From positions 496,001 to 560,000 of the forward strand of contig OY978099.1 in assembly GCA_963854735.1 (NCBI GenBank): a stretch of DNA of 64,000 nucleotides, read 5' to 3'. The notes beneath the pieces were generated by a model. That model did not search any database. It had not been told where the DNA came from and worked only from the letters and a program-made list of their open reading frames with translations. Positions 21,965-32,237 of the stretch are shown here, in pieces. The translations under genes were made by a program, and so were the position numbers. This stretch comes from Marvania coccoides (taxonomy: Eukaryota; Chlorophyta; Trebouxiophyceae; Chlorellales; Chlorellaceae). Positions within the stretch are counted from its first letter, which is position 1; each line of letters starts with the position of its first letter.

Positions 21965-23068
21965 TCAATTTGAAGGGTTGAAGCTGAGGAGGGAACCAAA
22001 GAGAAAGTGCTGCATGATGGGCACCTTGCCCAGCACCTCTGCCTGGTACATTTTCACCATGCCTTTGTTCACTTTCGACCACGACGGCACCCCCGCAATG
22101 TCGCTGAGCATCGGGGAGGTCTCCCCCAGGGGCCCTCTTTTTACGTGCCGCACAAACCGCACCGCCGCCAAGTACAAAAAGTCCGCTGAGTACTGCTCCA
22201 GCACCTCGTCCTTGTGGATGTCACCGGGCCGGAGGTAGGGGTGGTCCACCAGCTGCGCAGAGCCCCACAGAAAGGGGAGGAATTGGTAGTCGTCAAGCCC
22301 CCACACGCCGTGCGACCCTGCTGGCTCCAACCAATACGTGGTTTGAATGCGCCGCATCAGCCGTAGGTAGCGCGCAAACACCTGCGTCACCAGGGCACGC
22401 GCATCGCTGGGGGCCGCCACCCCAGCCTTGGCCAGGCAAAACAGCAACGCTACAAACGTCGTTTCATGGCCTGTGCCGTAATCGATCCTCGTTTCGTTGC
22501 CGAAACTGTCCAAAAAGTAGGGGGTAAGCTCCGCTAGGGTTTCAGGGCGGCGCAGGGGCGGCGGCAGCAGCGAAGCGACGAGCTCTGCGGCGCCGGCCTT
22601 CATGCGAGAAAACCACACCCGAAAGGAAGGGTTGCCGTATCGCAAGGTGTGCGCCGCGGGCGGGATGTCTGTGACCCACTCGTCCAGGGTCTCTAGCGCC
22701 TTGAGCAGCGCGGCGACGGCCGGCGACGTCTCCCCGCAGGGCTCAGTGAGGGCGTGGCCGTGCACGGCAGAGTTCAGCGCCAGGATGAAAGCTAGAAAGT
22801 CTGAGGCGGTGGGGGAGGCGAGGAAGGTGCGCAGAGTGGGGATGCTGGTGATGCGCTTTTGGGCGGGCGAGAAGGCGTGGGAGGAGGGGTCTGGGATGGG
22901 CTGCGGGAAGCGGGGGGTTGCGACTGGTATGGAAACCTCCAGGGGGCGCTGAGGGACACCTACGGGGCCGTTTTTTGTTGCCCAAGGGGCGACCGTGGTT
23001 TCTCCTCTGGAGACTGGAGGAAGAGGAGGCGCTTTGCCGGTCGCCCAAGGCGCTTTTGTGGGCTCCAT
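21965..23068 (-). CDS. PTPA: Serine/threonine phosphatase 2A activator (PTPA)
   Basis: Intronless, 367 residues. PTPA is a peptidyl-prolyl isomerase-like chaperone that activates PP2A catalytic subunits with ATP. Conserved blocks are 'FSPAQKRITSIPTLRTFLAS', 'YGNPSFRVWFSRM', 'YFLDSFGNETRIDYGTGHET', 'RLMRRIQTTYWLEPAGSHGV', 'WGLDDYQFLPFLWGSAQL' and 'SWSKVNKGMVKMYQAEVLGK'. The last two-thirds is a complete PTPA fold. The N-terminal ~60 residues are Pro-rich and contain two copies of a 'APWAT' motif. It is divergent from the DUF1295 gene with 255 bases between start codons. Confidence 0.94.
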   Translation of the reverse strand: MEPTKAPWATGKAPPLPPVSRGETTVAPWATKNGPVGVPQRPLEVSIPVATPRFPQPIPDPSSHAFSPAQKRITSIPTLRTFLASPTASDFLAFILALNSAVHGHALTEPCGETSPAVAALLKALETLDEWVTDIPPAAHTLRYGNPSFRVWFSRMKAGAAELVASLLPPPLRRPETLAELTPYFLDSFGNETRIDYGTGHETTFVALLFCLAKAGVAAPSDARALVTQVFARYLRLMRRIQTTYWLEPAGSHGVWGLDDYQFLPFLWGSAQLVDHPYLRPGDIHKDEVLEQYSADFLYLAAVRFVRHVKRGPLGETSPMLSDIAGVPSWSKVNKGMVKMYQAEVLGKVPIMQHFLFGSLLSFNPSN

Positions 23069-23323
23069 GTGATGAAATTTTGCTCTTCAAAAGATGTGGC
23101 GGCTTCGAGACTGTGGGAGGAGGATTGGTGCGAAATCAGAGTTTAGGGCTTCAATTTTAAATGGTTTTGGAGCCTTACACGCAAGAGAAACGCCGAAACA
23201 TTGCCCAAAAAACTGCGCAAAATACCGTTAATTTTTTTTCCAGGTCATCGCGCTCGACACTTAATTGTATTAAAAAATAGTTTAATACGCGTGCTTGTTG
23301 ATGCCAATTGCACTGGTGTCGAC

Positions 23324-24910
23324 ATGGCGACGACAAGTGATGTGTGGCAAACTTTAACGGCAGGAGCGGAGACTCTCGTCGGCTCTCTCACCTCGATCAA
23401 GAGCGTGGAGGAGGTGCCTGATTTTCTGTTCTATGCGCTGCATAGTTACCAGGACCCGGCCGTCAAATGTGTCGCGCTCGCGTTCATCATGGCATCACTG
23501 GCCTTCATCCTCGGCCTCATAACAGACAATTACTCGTGCGTGGCAATCCTCCTGGCATCCCTCATCCCTCATCTGATTTTTCTTCTATTTTTGGAGCGCC
23601 CCATCACCTCTTTACGCCTCTCCTTTCTCTTCCAAAATGTCTGCAGTTGGGTGGACAAGCAGTGGTCCCTCGTCCCCATGGCTTACGCAGCCATCATCGC
23701 CTCCCACACCCCTGTGGCCTTCGGCGCAGAAATCCACCCGCGCCTGGCCCTGGCCACGGCCATCATTCTCATCTGGGCCGTGCGGCTCACCTTCAACTTT
23801 GCCCGCAAAGGCGGTTACAAGTTAAGTGGCGAGGACTACCGCTGGCCAGTGATCAAAGCCAAGGTCCACCCGGTGATCTTCCAGGTCTTTAACTTTGTGT
23901 TCATCGCCTACATCCAAAACGCCCTGCTTGTGGGTCTCGTGGCTCCTCTGTACGTTGCCTGGACTGCCTCTTACGCCTCTGGCGGCCGCCTCGTCGCCCC
24001 GCTCAACGCCATCGACGCCGCAGCCGTGATATGCACCCTCGGTTTCATCCTCATGGAGGCCGTGGCCGACCAGCAGCAGTGGAAGTTCCAGACCGCCAAG
24101 CACGCCGCGATTGACGCCAAGAATGAGCTCACCGCCGACCAGGCCAAGGGGTTCCTCGACAAGGGCCTGTGGCGGTTCTCCCGGCACCCCAACTTCTTCG
24201 CTGAGCAGGCAATCTGGTGGTCCATGTGCCTGTTTGCCACCGCCGCCAACGGCGAGTGGGTTGGGTGGTGGGTGGCCCCCGCTGTGGCCCTGTCGGCGCT
24301 CTTCCAAGGCTCCACCCCACTCACCGAAAAGATCACCGCCTCCAAGTACCCCCTGTATGCCGCGTACCAGGCCAGCACCTCTCGATTGATGCCCTGGTTC
24401 TCCTCCGCTGCCGCAGTGGCGGAGAGCCCTGCCGTGGAGGAGGAGGCGGTAAAGACCCCCAGGACCCGGCGCAGGTCGTCTTATGCCACCGCGCAGTCCG
24501 CCCCTGCGTCCGCCAAGTCGTCCGCCAAGTCCAAGAAGAAAGAAGAGGCAGCTGCCGTTGCCGAAAAGGCGGCTGCCGCTGAGCCTGTTGAGGAGGAGGA
24601 GAGCAAGCCCAGCCGCAGCCGGGCCACCTCCCGCCGCGCCTCCACCCGCCGTGCGCCTTCCTCTGCAGAGGAGAAGCCTGCTCCCCGCAGCCGCTCACGC
24701 TCTACCAGTGGACGCAAGCCCGTCGCCAGGAAGGCAGCGTCGGCTAAGCCCGACTCCGAGGAGGAGCCGGCGCCCGTTGTGGCTGAGGAGCCCAAGAAGA
24801 AGGTTGGCCGGCCTCGCTCCGCGGGGGCTGCTGCGCCCAAGGCCAAGGCCGCGGTGGAAGACCCCCCCGCGCCTACCCGCCGCACCACCAGGGCCACCCG
24901 ACAGGCGTGA
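23324..24910 (+). CDS. DUF1295 (steroid reductase-like) membrane protein with basic tail
   Basis: A single exon of 528 residues. The first ~370 residues form a multi-helix membrane domain of the DUF1295/steroid 5-alpha-reductase-like family, with 'AVRLTFNFARKGGY' and the family hallmark 'LWRFSRHPNFFAEQ'. Members of this fold reduce or methylate lipids, but the reaction of this subgroup is unsettled. The last ~150 residues are low-complexity, rich in Lys, Arg, Ser, Ala and Glu, with RS-like stretches ('SRSRSTSGRKPVARK') and an AT-hook-like 'KKKVGRPRSAG'. Such a tail is not usual for DUF1295 proteins. The start is the ATG at 23324; upstream in-frame sequence is AT-rich 5' UTR. Confidence 0.85.
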   Translation: MATTSDVWQTLTAGAETLVGSLTSIKSVEEVPDFLFYALHSYQDPAVKCVALAFIMASLAFILGLITDNYSCVAILLASLIPHLIFLLFLERPITSLRLSFLFQNVCSWVDKQWSLVPMAYAAIIASHTPVAFGAEIHPRLALATAIILIWAVRLTFNFARKGGYKLSGEDYRWPVIKAKVHPVIFQVFNFVFIAYIQNALLVGLVAPLYVAWTASYASGGRLVAPLNAIDAAAVICTLGFILMEAVADQQQWKFQTAKHAAIDAKNELTADQAKGFLDKGLWRFSRHPNFFAEQAIWWSMCLFATAANGEWVGWWVAPAVALSALFQGSTPLTEKITASKYPLYAAYQASTSRLMPWFSSAAAVAESPAVEEEAVKTPRTRRRSSYATAQSAPASAKSSAKSKKKEEAAAVAEKAAAAEPVEEEESKPSRSRATSRRASTRRAPSSAEEKPAPRSRSRSTSGRKPVARKAASAKPDSEEEPAPVVAEEPKKKVGRPRSAGAAAPKAKAAVEDPPAPTRRTTRATRQA

Positions 24911-26089
24911 AGAGGAGTAAGAGTGTGGAGAGCGGAGGGCTGCTCTCTGCGGCCAGCTTATATACACCTTTTTTTCTTCATATGCCCAATATACTCCGAG
25001 GATTATTAAGCTCGTCTTGTTTTTGAAAAACATAAGAGTCCCCGGGGGAGGACGCCTGTAGTAGGTGACTGTTCCTACTCCTCTTGCTTTTCTTCTTCTT
25101 TGTCTCATAATTAAGTGCTGAATTTCAGCGCGCTATTCATAAACCCACATTTTCTCCATACACATGACCCCTGACTGACTGTCTTTACTGCCGACTTGGT
25201 TTTAACCGACTTTCAACTTTTCACACACCGTCTTTTCTCTGCTTGACTCCTGCAACCACAACTAGTATTCTGTAATATGTGTGACGATATGTCAGTTCTT
25301 CAGTTTCCTTTATCAAGAGCAGGTGGTAATATACCCTTCCAAGTCAGTACGCGCCTAGCAGCGTTAGCAGCGTAGAAAGAGGACAATTCCAAGCCAACTG
25401 CGATGCATTTCAACTGCCCAGCTGAGCAGTTTTTCAGTGGATTCGTCACCTACTAGCCAGTGCTCATTTATTAGTTTATTTTGTGAAAACAAGACAGCAG
25501 AGCGGCAGTTGGAGTTTTTTCAGGACGCCTTCATTTTATTCCATGAGACAGGTGATCGCTCGAAATCACAGACTGGCAGCATCAACTCCGCTATTTGTAT
25601 GTACACTGCGCCGGCTCAGTCGTCAATTGGGCAAGGGAAAAACAATCAGGCATCGAAACGTGTTCCCAACAACGAATTTCCTTGAATCCATCGCTGGGCT
25701 TTGTGGTTCTCACACAAGTTAAGAAATATTCTTAATATTGAACAAATTGAATGAAAATAATTGAATGAGGAGGCGGAAGAGGCTCTCCGAAAAATTCAAA
25801 CGATTAAAAAACGAAACGAATTTTTCAAAAGGGGCACGAAGTGGTGCCCCTCTCGCAAATCAATTTACTGCTTCTGTGAACTATTCGTGAACAATTTCAA
25901 TTGCACATGATCCTAATTGAGAAGGTCGAACGTCCGCACATAACTTGATCCATTTATTTGCTTCCAACCAAATTATTTCCACAAAACAAGCCCCCACCAC
26001 CCCCACATGTTTGACTCCCTCTCTATCACGCCCTAGAAGGTTGCGCTGAAGCATAAGTCTTCCCCCCGGTTCCGAGTCAAAGCCGTTCG
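24911..26089. other. Long gene-free spacer with one perfect hairpin
   Basis: No sustained coding frame on either strand. The main structure is a perfect inverted repeat, AGGGGCAC at 25830-25837 and GTGCCCCT at 25844-25851, with a six-base loop. The right end is the upstream region of the next gene. Confidence 0.5.
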
Positions 26090-28627
26090 ATGACCTCTCG
26101 CGGGCACCCGTGGGACGCGGGAAAGAGCGCAAAGAAGCCTCGCACTCAGGGAGACGATGTCGAAGATAGTGGACGTGCCAGCTTGCCTCCTTCCCCGGCC
26201 CACGCGCATGCAGCTCAATCCCCACCGACCACCTTGGAGCGGGTCCTTGGAGGCTCTCCAGCCAACGCCCCCAGCCCTTTCGCTGCCCGCAGACCCGCCC
26301 CAGGCGAAGATTTCTCACCCCAGCAGCTCCCCAACAATGTTATAGGTGCGCGCAATCGATTTTACCTCAATATTGTACTGCCACTACTCAACATACATTA
26401 ATATTTATATTTATTTAATAATAATATCACAATAATTGTCGTGGCAATGCAGAGGCTGCAACGGCGTTCAACCGGCTGCGGGTGCGCGCCACCCCTGCGT
26501 CGGAGAGCTCCCCCTCCATCAGCGCCGCCGGCCACCCCCCCAGCCCTAAGAAACGAAAGGCGGTGGCCAGCCTGCAGGAAGAGTCGTCGCTGCTGCTGGG
26601 GGACGACGAGCGGCCCACCAGCACCGGTAACGACCAGGCGGGGGTTAAGAAGAAAGACGACGGCGAGGTGCAGAGCGGCCCGTTCGGGGAGCTGCTGGAG
26701 GTGTTTGGCCAGATTCAACTCAACAAAGATTTTTACGAATCCATCGCCCGCACGGAATCCTGCGCAGGCCTGGGCCCCGCGGCGGTGGCTTCCCGCGCGG
26801 ACCTGGAGCGCGCTTCGTTTGCGGCGGCTGTGGGGGCTGCCACCGCCACCCTGCGCCGGCAGGTTGAGACGATGTCGCCATCTGGGCGGGAGCCTTCGCT
26901 CTCCTTCCTCCAAGCCTACGCAGTGAAAGCCATCTCCGCGTTTGCGGGCCAAGGTCAGTCGATTGAATCCAACATAGGGTGATTCATTCTTCCTCAGAGA
27001 TTTATTGCGTCTTAAAGAAAGCTGGGGCGAATACTAAGAATGGATGGTGATTGCAGACGAGTCTTCCTACAGCGGGGAGGACCTCAGCGGCAGCGCCGAC
27101 GAGCCATCCGTCGGCCGTCCCGACACCGCCAGCGGTGGGGGTCACTTTGAAGCCAACCTGGATCAGGTACCAAACTCCCCGCAGCCCTTCGGCATCGAGG
27201 AGGAAGCCATTGTGGGCGCGCATTTGGAGGGTGCCTCGCAAGACAGGGCCCCCTTTGGCATGAGGCTGCACTCCCCAGCGTGCAGCTGGGACCCTGCTGA
27301 GGGCTCTGCTGGCGGAGGCAACAGAAGCGGAGGGGGGGCGCACAGGCCCATCTCTCGGCCGCTGTCTGACGCCCAGCTGGAGGCGGAAACGAGCGAGACA
27401 GGGGGCATGGCGATGTCAGGTGGAAACGCGAGTGGCGCATGGCAGCAGCAGCAGCCGTTCGGGCGGCCCTGCAGCGGAGAAGTGGACAGCAGCAGCGGGG
27501 CGTTGGCGTCACGGCCAGCAGCGCAGCCTGGCAAGGCCGCGGCAGTGGTAGAAGGGGGCGGAGCAGAGGTGACGATGGCCGTGGCGGCAGAAAGGCTGTC
27601 CAGCCCAGGAAACCAGGCTAGAAGCCCTGGCGGCGGCACTGCTGCTGCTGACACCGCTGCATCCCCGCCAGGGAATAAAATTCTAAGAGGGAGCCCTTCC
27701 GCGGCGGCAGGGGGTGCGTTTGGAGGCATTTTACCGGCAAACGCTGCCGTGGCCCGTCTAGGCGTCGACCTGGAAGATGTTTTGGGCACCTCTCCTGCTC
27801 TTGGGAGTGGCCGACGGACCGCCCCCGGCAGCGCCACCGCCCCCCAACGCGAGAAGCGCGAGCAGCAGCGCCCGGGGAGCAGCAGCGGCCCCAGCCGCAC
27901 CAGCAACGACCCGCCAAAGCGGCAAAAGAAGGGGCCGGGACTGGTGCTGCCTCCTGCGCATGCTGCTGGGCCTGAAGTGCCTGCTGTGATGGGGACCAGC
28001 GTCAGGGGCGGCGGCACGCCATCGCCGCCCAGGCCGCTGGCCGGGGAGGCTGCTGTGGAGCCCACGCTGGTTCCTAGGAGTCCTGCTGCGCAGTCGCCGG
28101 GGCTGCCCACTGCCGCTCTGTCACAAGGCAGCGTGGGAGGGGGGACAGGGCTGGCAGGCGGCGATAACGGCGGTGTCGACAAGCAGGGGGCTGTTTCGGG
28201 TGAGGAGGAGGTGCAGAGCGGGGAGAGTGGGGGCGGGGAGGAGGCCGAGGACGGAAGCAGCTTCGAGGAAGCTGCGCCGGCCGCATGGGGGAGCAGCCTG
28301 GTGTGCGCCGACCTCACGCTGCATGACGTGGCCTCCAAGTACTGGCCTGCGTTGGTGAAGCGCGGGGAGAGCTCAATGGGGCACGAGGAAAGCGCACCAC
28401 TTTCTTCCAAGGATATAATTTTGGTGGAAAGGTTCATGGAGGAGCTGGAGGGCGCCATTCGGGATGCCTACGCCAACGCCCCACACCCCAGGGGGAGCAG
28501 CAGGTGGCGCCTGAGTGCCCAGGCCAAGTGCCTGGCCACTGCCACTGCGTTCGACGAGCTGCTACGGGAGCGGCAAGGGCTGCGGCCGACGTCAGCCAAC
28601 GCCGCGATGAGCGGCGATATGGCATGA
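26090..28627 (+). CDS. Unrecognised Ser/Gly/Ala-rich protein
   Basis: Three exons (26090-26345, 26453-26953, 27057-28627; donors gtgcgc and gtcagt) give an uninterrupted 775-residue protein, all joins agreeing in phase. I recognise no family. The N-terminus is basic and Pro/Ser-rich ('HPPSPKKRKAVASLQ' looks like a nuclear localisation signal). Residues ~140-240 look folded: 'GPFGELLEVFGQIQLNKDFY', 'SFLQAYAVKAISAFAGQ'. A long disordered region rich in Gly, Ser, Ala and Pro follows. The last ~110 residues look folded again: 'CADLTLHDVASKYWPALVK', 'DIILVERFMEELEGAIRDAY', 'RWRLSAQAKCLATATAFDEL'. A nuclear regulatory protein is a guess from composition only. Confidence 0.7.
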
Positions 28628-29706
28628 TATAAGCATATGCATGAGAATGAGAGAAAAAATCAATGATGATACACTTTCTTAAATATATTATTGTAGCATT
28701 TTTGTTTGTATGTACAATTTTTCTTCACACATTCTTTATTCTCCTCAGAGTTTGATTTTTTATCCTTTGATCAAGATAATGATAAGGTGTATTTTATTTT
28801 CATTTTTTTTGTACGCTGTGCGCTCTCGATTAAAAAATAATGAATTCAATTTTTGACGCAACGGGAAGAAATTTGTTTCACTGGATTGGTAAGAGAAGAA
28901 ACAAACTAGAACTGTCACTGTTGATAGAGAGACGGAGAAGCAGCGTTGTGAAGAATGCACAGCGAGGAAAGTGTGTCTTAGTTCCCTTCGCAAAACTGCC
29001 CGACAACGCCAATGTTTTTCTGCCATGAGAAGGAGTCAGGCCCCGTTGCAGATCCTTGACTCGGGTTTTCCTTCTATCGCTCGCATGCTTCAAACTTACA
29101 AGCCATGCGACAGCGGCGCAGCTTTTTCATTGCCTGAGCGACCACAAACTTTTGACTGATTAGATTGTTAAAAAGATTAGGCTGCATGGATGGTCGGTTT
29201 CTCTTTAATTGAGGGAATATGACAATTAATTTCACGAAATACTAATTTAGCATTTTCTATTACCGGAATTTTGAATATATGTAAAAAAAAAAGTACTAGC
29301 TCCCACCGTAACTTCCGCCGAAGGCGTGCACCGAAAGCAAGAAAAAATGCATTTTTTATATTTATGTAATAAAAAGTATCAGCTATACATTGATTGGTTT
29401 CCACCACAGTATATAAGTTACTGCCATTCATCAAAATTCAGCCTGCGAACCGCTGCGCATGTATGTGTTGTCGGAGGCGTCTAGCTATTAAAGACTTGCA
29501 CGCTTATCTAATGCGACATAAAAGATCCTGATTGTCCCACAATACTCTCCAAAAAAATAGAGAGTCTTTATGAGGTGGCGCCTTTTGGGGTGCACACCTT
29601 CGCCACAGCTTCCCCCCTTTCGAGTTTTCGCGAGGCGCGAACGGCGGCGTGATCATCGCTCTCCGAAATCCAAAATTTTAAATAAATAATTTTACAAATT
29701 TTTAGA
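28628..29706. other. Gene-free spacer
   Basis: Very AT-rich, with short GC islands near 29000-29100 and 29570-29640. The latter contains an imperfect inverted repeat with a TTTT centre (about 29574-29602). No reading frame or RNA gene could be supported. Its right end is the promoter of the ALS small-subunit gene. Confidence 0.5.
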
Positions 29707-31860
29707 ATGCACAGCGCAGGTGAGCTGCCGTCACTGGTTTTGGGTCACTTTATTTTTTGCAATTTTGTTTTGTGTTCACCGAAATGAGTTGAAAATTAAC
29801 CTCATGCAATTTCGATGCCTCGCCCCATTAATTTCCAATGTAAATAGGCATCGGAAGAAGCCGGACGTCCGCCCTCCAGCGGTGCGATGTCCCTCGCCTC
29901 AATGCTCAGCGCATCTCTCCCGCAATGCCGCCCTCCCGCACCGCGATGGGCACCCCGTTGAGGAGGGAAGCCTTTGCCAGCATCAAGGTACCCGAATTCG
30001 CTGATTTAAAGTATAACTGAGTCTTTATTACCTCTTCATTTTCGCTCAACGCCCTCCTCCCCTGTTTCGTTTCTGCAGGCCCAGGCTGTGGCCGAAAAGA
30101 AGGAGGAGGGCTACGACGTGTACGTGTACGAGCCTGAGGCCCTGGAGGAGGGCGTCCGTAAGCACACCCTGTCTGTGTTTGTGGCTGATGAGTCGGGCCT
30201 CATTAATCGCGTGGCGGGCGTTTTCGCCCGCCGTGGGGCTAACATCGAGTCTCTGGCGGTGGGTCTCACTGTGGACAAGGCACTGTTCACCATCGTGGCC
30301 ACGGGCACCGATGCCACCGTGTCTAATCTCTGCAAGCAGCTGGCCAAGCTGGTCAATGTGCGATTTGTGGAGGACATCACCGACGAAGACCACATCGGTA
30401 AGAAAAGAAAAGAAAGGAAAGGGGTTGGGAGGAGGAAAATGTGGATGGGGGTAAAGATGTTGTGTTAGGGTGGGCCCTGAATGGTTGACGATTTCAAGTA
30501 TGAAAAGTAGACACTGCTCAACCCAAAACCAAAAAATCTGGAGGCCTCATTATCCTCTTCATCCTCTTCAACTTGACATTCAAAAATTCTCATCATACAC
30601 CCTATCAATTTCACGCTGTATATACTTGTTCCGTCTGCAGAGCGTGAGCTGGTGTTGATAAAGGTGCGTGCCCCACCCGGCCCCGCCCGCACCGAGATCA
30701 TGCACCTGGTGGAGATCTTTAGGGCGCATATTGTCGACGTGGGGGAGGCCACATTCACCATCGCAGTCACAGGAGACCCAGGAAAGGTGAGGAGGGAGGG
30801 AAAACGACATTTTAACAGTATTATTAATATTTTTCTAGATCCAAATTTTCAAGTCTTTCAAATTCAAATTATGATCAGAAAACTGAACTCATTTTATTGT
30901 CTCTCTCATTGTGTGCCATTTAAACCCATCAGATGATGGCCTTCCAGAAGGTTTTGAGCAAGTTTGGCATTGTCCAGCTGGCTCGCACCGGCCGCATCGC
31001 ACTCAAGCGAGGGGAGCACGTCTTCAACGAGGCAGGGGTGGGGGTGCCATCGCCCTGGTCCGCAGCGGTGATGGAGGCGGCGGGATCAGCTGCCCCGCCT
31101 GCAGCTACGCCGTCTGCTGCTTCGCTGCCGCGCACCAGTAACCACGACGTTTATGCAGGAGACTCTATGGACGGCGAAGGTGGGTGGTATCATTGGTATT
31201 GAATCACGTTTTAAGGGCTAAATTTCGTCGTTTTTTAACATATTTATAATTGTGTTCGTTCAAAAAAACAATTTAGGCGTGTGGAGCGTGCCCAACATTC
31301 TGGACGCCGCCTACGACCCCCACCACAAGTTCGAGGCCTTCACCCTCTCGTTGGACGTCCAGGACGTGCCGGGCGTACTGAATCAGGTCACTGGCGTCAT
31401 CTCTCGGCGAGGATACAACGTTCAGTCGCTGGCGGTGGGCAACTCTGAGAAGGAGGGCATGAGCCGCATCACCATGGTGATTCCTGGCGATTCCGCCTCC
31501 ATCACCAACCTCACCAAGCAGCTGCTGAAACTGGTCTATGTTTCTTCGGTCACACGTCTGGACTCAGTGCCTCATGTGGCCAGGGAACTGCTCATCATCA
31601 AGGTGGCGTGCACACCGGCGCAGCGCGCGGAGATTCAGAGCCTGGCTCAGATTTTCCACGGCCAGGTGTGCGATGTTTCGAAGTCTACAATCACCATCGA
31701 GGTGACCGGAAAGGAGGACAAAATGAAGGCGCTGAAGGAGGTGCTGGAGCCGTACGGCATCATGGAGGTGGCACGAACGGGGCGGGTGGCGTTAGAACGG
31801 GAATCTGGCGTGGATTCCAAGTATCTCAGCAGCATGTCGGGTGGCCGAGTCATGCTGTGA
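29707..31860 (+). CDS. ILVH: Acetolactate synthase small (regulatory) subunit, plastid
   Basis: Six exons (29707-29719, 29848-29987, 30079-30397, 30641-30786, 30933-31179, 31277-31860) encode 482 residues. The subunit confers activity and valine/leucine feedback control on acetolactate synthase, the first common step of branched-chain amino acid synthesis. As in plants there are two tandem copies of the ACT-plus-C-terminal unit: '[20 protein letters not shown]' with '[11 protein letters not shown]', and '[20 protein letters not shown]' with '[11 protein letters not shown]'. Each ends in a similar 'LARTGRIAL' / 'VARTGRVAL'. The first exon of 13 bases (MHSA+1) plus an Arg/Ser-rich stretch form a plausible transit peptide. 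Ordinary GT donors. The next gene, threonine deaminase, acts in the same pathway. Confidence 0.92.
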
Positions 31861-32237
31861 GCGCTGCGCTGTGCTATGCTGTGACAGGTGCTATATAATG
31901 ATGCACGATTGGGAAGGAGAAGGTGGAATGTGGCCGATACTTGAGAGAGGAGATGCCACCATGATGAATAATTATATGAAAGAAATTAAACGGGTTTTCC
32001 CCTCTCTTGCTCGCATGGAATATGATGTCTATGTATCTTCTTCTTCTTCGTCGTCGTCGTCGTTAATTTTAGTGTATAGTTTGGCTATCATCTTTCATTG
32101 CTTTGGTTATGAAATTGTTATATTTCTAATTTCTTTTCAACATAGAAGAAGCGGTTTTGGAAATTGAGTCGGAGGAGGCGGTGAAGCAGCAGTGAAAGGG
32201 AGGCGCGTCTGGACAGGGGCTCTTGAGGTCTGGGTCC
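31861..32237. promoter_or_regulatory. Spacer between the two branched-chain amino acid genes
   Basis: Holds the 3' flank of the ALS small-subunit gene and the promoter of threonine deaminase. A TTC/GTC triplet microsatellite lies near 32037-32063. Confidence 0.5.

Noticed and set aside
27163..28458. A 431-codon minus-strand frame over the unrecognised gene
   Set aside because: Pro/Ser-rich reverse shadow; the plus strand has matching splice phases over three exons and is preferred.
24911..29706. tRNA, snRNA or CRISPR-like arrays in the long spacers
   Set aside because: Read by eye on both strands; no cloverleaf, B-box-like 'GGTTCGA' context, spaced repeats or known snRNA signature was found. 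A covariance-model search would be decisive.
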